64,000 nucleotides of DNA from Trachelipus rathkii (lineage: Eukaryota > Arthropoda > Malacostraca > Isopoda > Trachelipodidae). Shown here piece after piece: positions 59,285-64,000 of this stretch. Under the pieces are notes generated by a model. It did not search any database and was not told the origin of the DNA. It worked only from the letters and a program-made list of their open reading frames with translations. Location of the stretch: NCBI GenBank assembly GCA_015478945.1, contig JABUQX010086941.1, positions 15,001 through 79,000 of the forward strand. Direction: 5' to 3'. A program made the position numbers and the translations under genes. Every line of letters starts with the position of its first letter. The first letter of the stretch is position 1.

Positions 59285-59720
59285 TAGAGACTTTTATTGG
59301 TTTTTCGTTAAAATAAATAGATCTCTCTGTTGGTTTGCTTTTCTTTTTTAACTTAAGAAATACCCAAGGGTAAACCGACACCCGCACACCAATGGCAGGA
59401 GTCGGGGTCTCTCGGCATTGCACAAGGGGAAAACTACGGGGGTAAGGAACAATTAATTTCTTCACACACTCTTCGCGGTTCGAAAGGGTCTCCGGAAACC
59501 CATCTATTTACATTATTCACTCACATACACACATTCACTATGATAATCCACTGATGTATTTTTCTTTTCGCTGTGTCTTGTCGGGTGATTTGATACTGGA
59601 ATTTTTTTTTTTTTTTTTTTTTTTTTTTACATTTCGCACCTAAAAATGTTACAGGATTCCAACAATGTATTCCTTTTCCCTGTATCTATTGTAGTTTTTG
59701 AGATATTAGTTGTAGTTTTA
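59285..59720 (+). repeat. Dispersed repeat family, copy 2 (full two-part unit)
   Basis: It repeats the layout of 1-430: 'ttttattggt..aaaataaatag', 'aagggtaaaccg', 'caggagtcggggtctctcgg', 'aaactacggg', then a T-run (59,600-59,628), 'acatttcgc', 'aggattccaacaatgtattc' and 'ccctgtatctattgtag'. The two copies share blocks but differ by many indels. Confidence 0.75.
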
Positions 59721-62535
59721 AAATAAATAAATACATATTATATATAAAGAATTTTTCATATAGTTTTTTTTTTTTAATATATATAATATATATAACACTA
59801 TATATAAAAAATTAAATATAATATATATAGTTAAAAATATCACTATCATAATTTACTAACCTATATATTACTATATATCAAACCAAATCGCTAATCAGCC
59901 TTATTTACTTTCAAATTCTAACGCTCACCTAAACAGTATACATGTAACAGTATTTTGGCAAAATACGGACTAATAAATAATCCCTACTGGTATGATTAAT
60001 ACTAATTATTCATAGTATATATCCTCTTTATATTGGTCACTAAATACATATAATACTAGTATATATAACAAACATGATCATAGGATTAGAATATATATAC
60101 AGTCAAATAATCACTAATATACATGCTACCAGAATGGTTGCAACCAGTAGAATACTCTGGCCCACGCGCCCTTGTGTAACTTTTATCAAATAAAGTGTGT
60201 GTTATCTACCCAAGTGCATTAACCTTAGCGTGTCATCACTCGCTTAGGGATACATCCATTAACATAAATGAACATATACATTAGAAGCAGAAGGAAATGC
60301 GTAAAAGTAACAGTGCCAAAGTAGTCTTGACCACTTTCGACTTTAGGTGACAACCCATAATCTTGAAACCTTCCGGTGTGAGCTTCAGAGAGAGGCGATT
60401 CTTTTTACTTCTTTATGCTTTTTTTTTTTATAACACCTCGCGATGAGTTTTTGACAGTAATGAACCGTCACACACACACACACACACACACAGGATTGTT
60501 TTACCTGTATGTCTATAAATTAAAACAATAACGCTTTTTTTTGATCGATAGCACGACTCGCACTCACTCCTCTCACTAGAAGTTCCCTTCTCTCAGCAAA
60601 CCTTTATAACACAAACAAACATCACATTGGTCTACCATATCCAAAATTCAACACACACACTATCATCAATTCAGCACAACACATACGTGGCAGTCTTTTG
60701 CATCACTACACACACACATCACACAACACATCCTTAATTTTATATTTTTGTTTCAATTCTTCATTACATATTTCAAATGAGATTTTTTAACTTCTAATAT
60801 TTGTTACAAATTTATTTTACTTCTTTTCATAGATTTTTTAAATTTTCTTGGTTTGAGAGAAAATTTGTTAGTAATAAATACGTGTGATATAGGTGATTAT
60901 ATATATGTTATAAGTTGTGAGGAATAATACCTATATTTATTATACTATTTTATTTTCTCCCGTCCTTATAGAATAGTATACTCACGATATTATTGACTTA
61001 AGCACATAGTATATATTAAGTAGTGTTCAGAACGTATTGCTTAATGATATGATTATATTATATATATATGCAACTCTTTAGTAGGTTTATTATCATTATA
61101 TATTAAATATATATATATATAATATATTTCTATGAAAGTTTTTTCGAAACTTAAGTTCTGATTCAATAATTGTATTATTTTATTATTTATTATTACTTAT
61201 TATTTTGATTATTAATTATTAAGTTCTGATTCAATAATTGTAATGAGAAATCTAGTAAAATGCTTTATTATTTTTTTATTAGGTTATCAATGATTATGAT
61301 AATTCAGATTTTTATATTGCTATTGATTAATTATTATTCATATTATTAATTATTATTATTTATTATTATTATTATTTATTATGTATTATTATTTATTATG
61401 TATTATTATTATTATTATTACTTAGAATTTTCAGATAAATTTTCTGTTTAGGAGTCCTACTACTGACATATATATATATATATGTATACTATATATTAAT
61501 ATATATATAGTAATATATATTATATATATTGTAGTATATATTATATTCATATATGTTATAATATATATATTATGGGGCTCGAGCCTTATATAGTAGATAT
61601 AGTTAAAATAAAAAAATTAAAAAAAAAAAAAAAAATAAAAAATAGTAGTATATGCGGTATCGTACTAGTTTCAGAAAGTAAGACTTAGGTCTAGACCTCT
61701 AAAGAGAGGTGAAGAATTTGGGTAATATATATTAGTTATATTATATTAGATTTAACAACTTTGATATAAATTAGTAGTAGATTAGTGTATTTAGTATAGT
61801 AATATATTAATGTGCGGCTCAGTTCATGTTTATTATAGTTGTATGTATAGTATATATATATATATATATATATACTATATAGGTATTTGTTATTATATTA
61901 TATATATTATTTTTTTTTTTTTCTATTTTTTAATATATATAGCTATATATATTATGATAATACATATATAACTATAAAAATTATACCTAATATATATATT
62001 ATAGGTAGTTAGTTGTGGTGTGGTGTGGGGGATGTTGTGCTTATGTTGGGGTGTGGGGGTTATTTATAATATATTATATATATAATATACTATATATATA
62101 TATATATATTATATATATAATATTATATATATATATAATGACATTACTCATATAATATTGAGATGTCAGAAACTTTCTAGAAATGTGTTGAAAATGAGCC
62201 AATAAAAAAACTTAAATAAAAAAGATGTAGGAAGTGTACCCTGAAAAAAAGTTATGAAGTCTTCCCATAAAAATTTGAGATAATTATTATTTACTTAAAT
62301 TTTCATATATGTAGAAGAAAATAAAATTTAAAGTACAAATGCATGGCACACAAGCTCCGCCCCTCGTACAACCCACTCTTCAGTTGCGAACTGCAAAAAA
62401 AATTATTTAACACATATAAATCAGTAAGCTAAGTTCCAAACTGGTCGAACAGGAAAAATGTCGACAATTTTATAAAAAATTTGTCGACCATTTTCCGTTA
62501 CGGTTAAATTTGAAATCGTCAACCATTTGAATTTC
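59721..62535. other. Non-coding AT-rich DNA with short microsatellites
   Basis: (CA)n lies at 60,473-60,493. Interrupted (ATT)n lies at 61,160-61,220 and 61,320-61,420, and (AT)n at 61,455-61,575, 61,850-61,880 and 62,060-62,140. No gene or RNA is recognised. Confidence 0.5.
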
Positions 62536-62539
62536 TTTT

Positions 62540-62548
62540 AATAATATA

Positions 62549-62597
<49 letters not shown>

Positions 62598-62750
62598 TAT
62601 TATATATATATATATAATATACTATATATACTATATATATATATATATTATATATATAAATATATAATATATATATATTATATTTATATATATATATATA
62701 ATAGATATATATAAATGGTAACCCCCCCCCCGCCCCCCCCCCCCCTCTTG
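62540..62750. repeat. (AT)n block ending in a poly-C tract
   Basis: About 170 bp of TA-rich DNA is followed at 62,720-62,746 by an almost pure C-run with one G. A comparable C-run lies near 57,931 and at the right end of the hAT element. Confidence 0.8.
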
Positions 62751-63089
62751 AATATTTTGAAAATCATTTGGAAATATAAATTTATGAAATTATTAACGAT
62801 TTTAAACTTTTTTCAGAATAATTTCTAAAAGTTTTTTTTTCTTATATTTAAGAGTTTTATATGAGTATTATCATGTAAGTTTCATAAATATCTAAAGCAG
62901 TGCTTTTTATTTTCTCCATAGACAATATTAATAAATTATTTGAACAGCTTTTTTTGTTATGATTATTGTGAAAGATTGTCTTCCCGAAGGCCGAAGGCCT
63001 GGGATATGAGAAGGTTTATATAACTATATAACATATATATGTATATATTATATATACTAAATGTTTATTTATAAAATATATTTTAAAAT

Positions 63090-63136
<47 letters not shown>

Positions 63137-64000
63137 TATAGTATATATATATATAATAAGGGCGAATCCTTATTGCTTGGTTACATGTGGGTAGAATGTT
63201 TTAAGGAAAAAATAAATAATAATATAGAAATTATTGCAACTCCCTTAATCTTCTCATCATAAAATGTCGAAATAATTTTTGTCTTCTAAGGATTCTACAT
63301 ACTCAAGATTGTATTTTTATTTGCTTTTTCCGCCGCAGCCAACATATAAAAAATACTAGCTAGCCAACTACAATCTGCGGAACTCGAGCCTTTCCCTGAA
63401 AGTTAATCGTTCAACAGGTGCGCACGCAATGATAATTTACGTCACGGCCGAAACACTAAGAAACGCTTGCGAAAATTTAACAGCAAGCAATACTTTGAGC
63501 GAGAGCAAAACGCATTTTCGTTCTACTTTCCAATGTTTTGGAGTTAATTCTTAATTTTAAAGAAAAGAAGTAAAAAACGGTTAAAAAAAATTTTTCTAAT
63601 GCTTATCTGTCCAAGGTTGCCATATATTATTAGTGTCGAAATTTAACATAAAAATAAGATATTATATATATTGTATATATTTATAGTAGTAATATATACT
63701 ATAGGATATATATAATATATTATATATAGGTGGAGATATAATCATATATTATAATTATATATAATGTATATATATATATATATATATATATATTACTATA
63801 TATATATATATATATATTTTTGAATACAAGGCTTTTGTTGTTCCACCATTGGTTGGAATTTTAAAACATCATAAATATTATTTTATATCAATTATTTATT
63901 ATATATTATTTTATTTTATAGCAGCAAAATGATTGATCATTTCCTTCATTTTTCTTGTGCAACTACGATGAACACTCATTAAAGCCAGTCTTGTTCAGTC
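62751..64000. other. Unique AT-rich DNA, nothing recognised
   Basis: (AT)n lies at 63,090-63,150 and 63,650-63,820. 63,300-63,560 is unique, more balanced sequence without a recognisable ORF. Confidence 0.45.

Overview
The window looks like nuclear DNA of an arthropod, most likely a decapod crustacean. It is very AT-rich and crowded with (AT)n, (ATT)n, (GA)n and homopolymer tracts. It holds remnants of several eukaryotic transposon classes, tRNA-derived SINEs and short (TTAGG)n arthropod-type telomere motifs. One spliced exon encodes a conserved ubiquitin-conjugating enzyme. A minus-strand endonuclease remnant resembles non-LTR elements that I remember as common in crab and shrimp genomes. 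No bacterial genes, operons or CRISPR arrays are visible.

Layout. 1-1.5 kb: inverted copies of a dispersed repeat family around AT microsatellites. 2.16-4.50 kb: a short LTR element on the minus strand, with two near-identical ~1 kb LTRs, a primer-binding-site candidate and a polypurine tract, but only ~230 bp of non-coding interior. 4.98-5.95 kb: almost 1 kb of (ATT)n. 6.0-8.66 kb: a 124-bp minisatellite, then a 5'-truncated Penelope-like element with a reverse transcriptase, a frame-shifted GIY-YIG endonuclease and a hammerhead-ribozyme fold near its 3' end. 10.3-11.7 kb: a decayed hAT transposon followed by a SINE. 12-20 kb: AT blocks, interstitial TTAGG, a degenerate duplication and two small lysine-rich minus-strand ORFs of unknown nature.

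From ~20 to ~40.7 kb the plus strand is on average strikingly G-poor, with completely G-free runs up to ~244 bp. No gene was recognised there, only minisatellites, purine tracts and one unexplained 147-codon ORF. At 40.3-42.8 kb lie a GC-rich minisatellite, the endonuclease remnant of a non-LTR retrotransposon and a fragment of an arthropod protein family with no known function.

The best host-gene evidence is at 44.1-46.0 kb. A CpG-containing, CT-rich candidate promoter/5'UTR precedes a 96-bp exon with consensus splice sites (45,879-45,974) that matches exon 2 of UBE2L3, an E2 enzyme. No convincing later exon was found, so the gene may run on through long introns or be a fragment. 46-64 kb is mostly non-coding AT-rich DNA with a tRNA-Lys-headed SINE (54.1 kb), a (GA)n-linked repeat (55.8-56.3 kb) and a second full copy of the repeat seen at position 1 (59.3-59.7 kb).

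Many elements are broken by indels, and AT tracts are irregularly interrupted. Part of this may be long-read consensus error rather than biology, which limits confidence in frameshifts outside the clean elements. All homology statements come from recognising sequence, not from a search.
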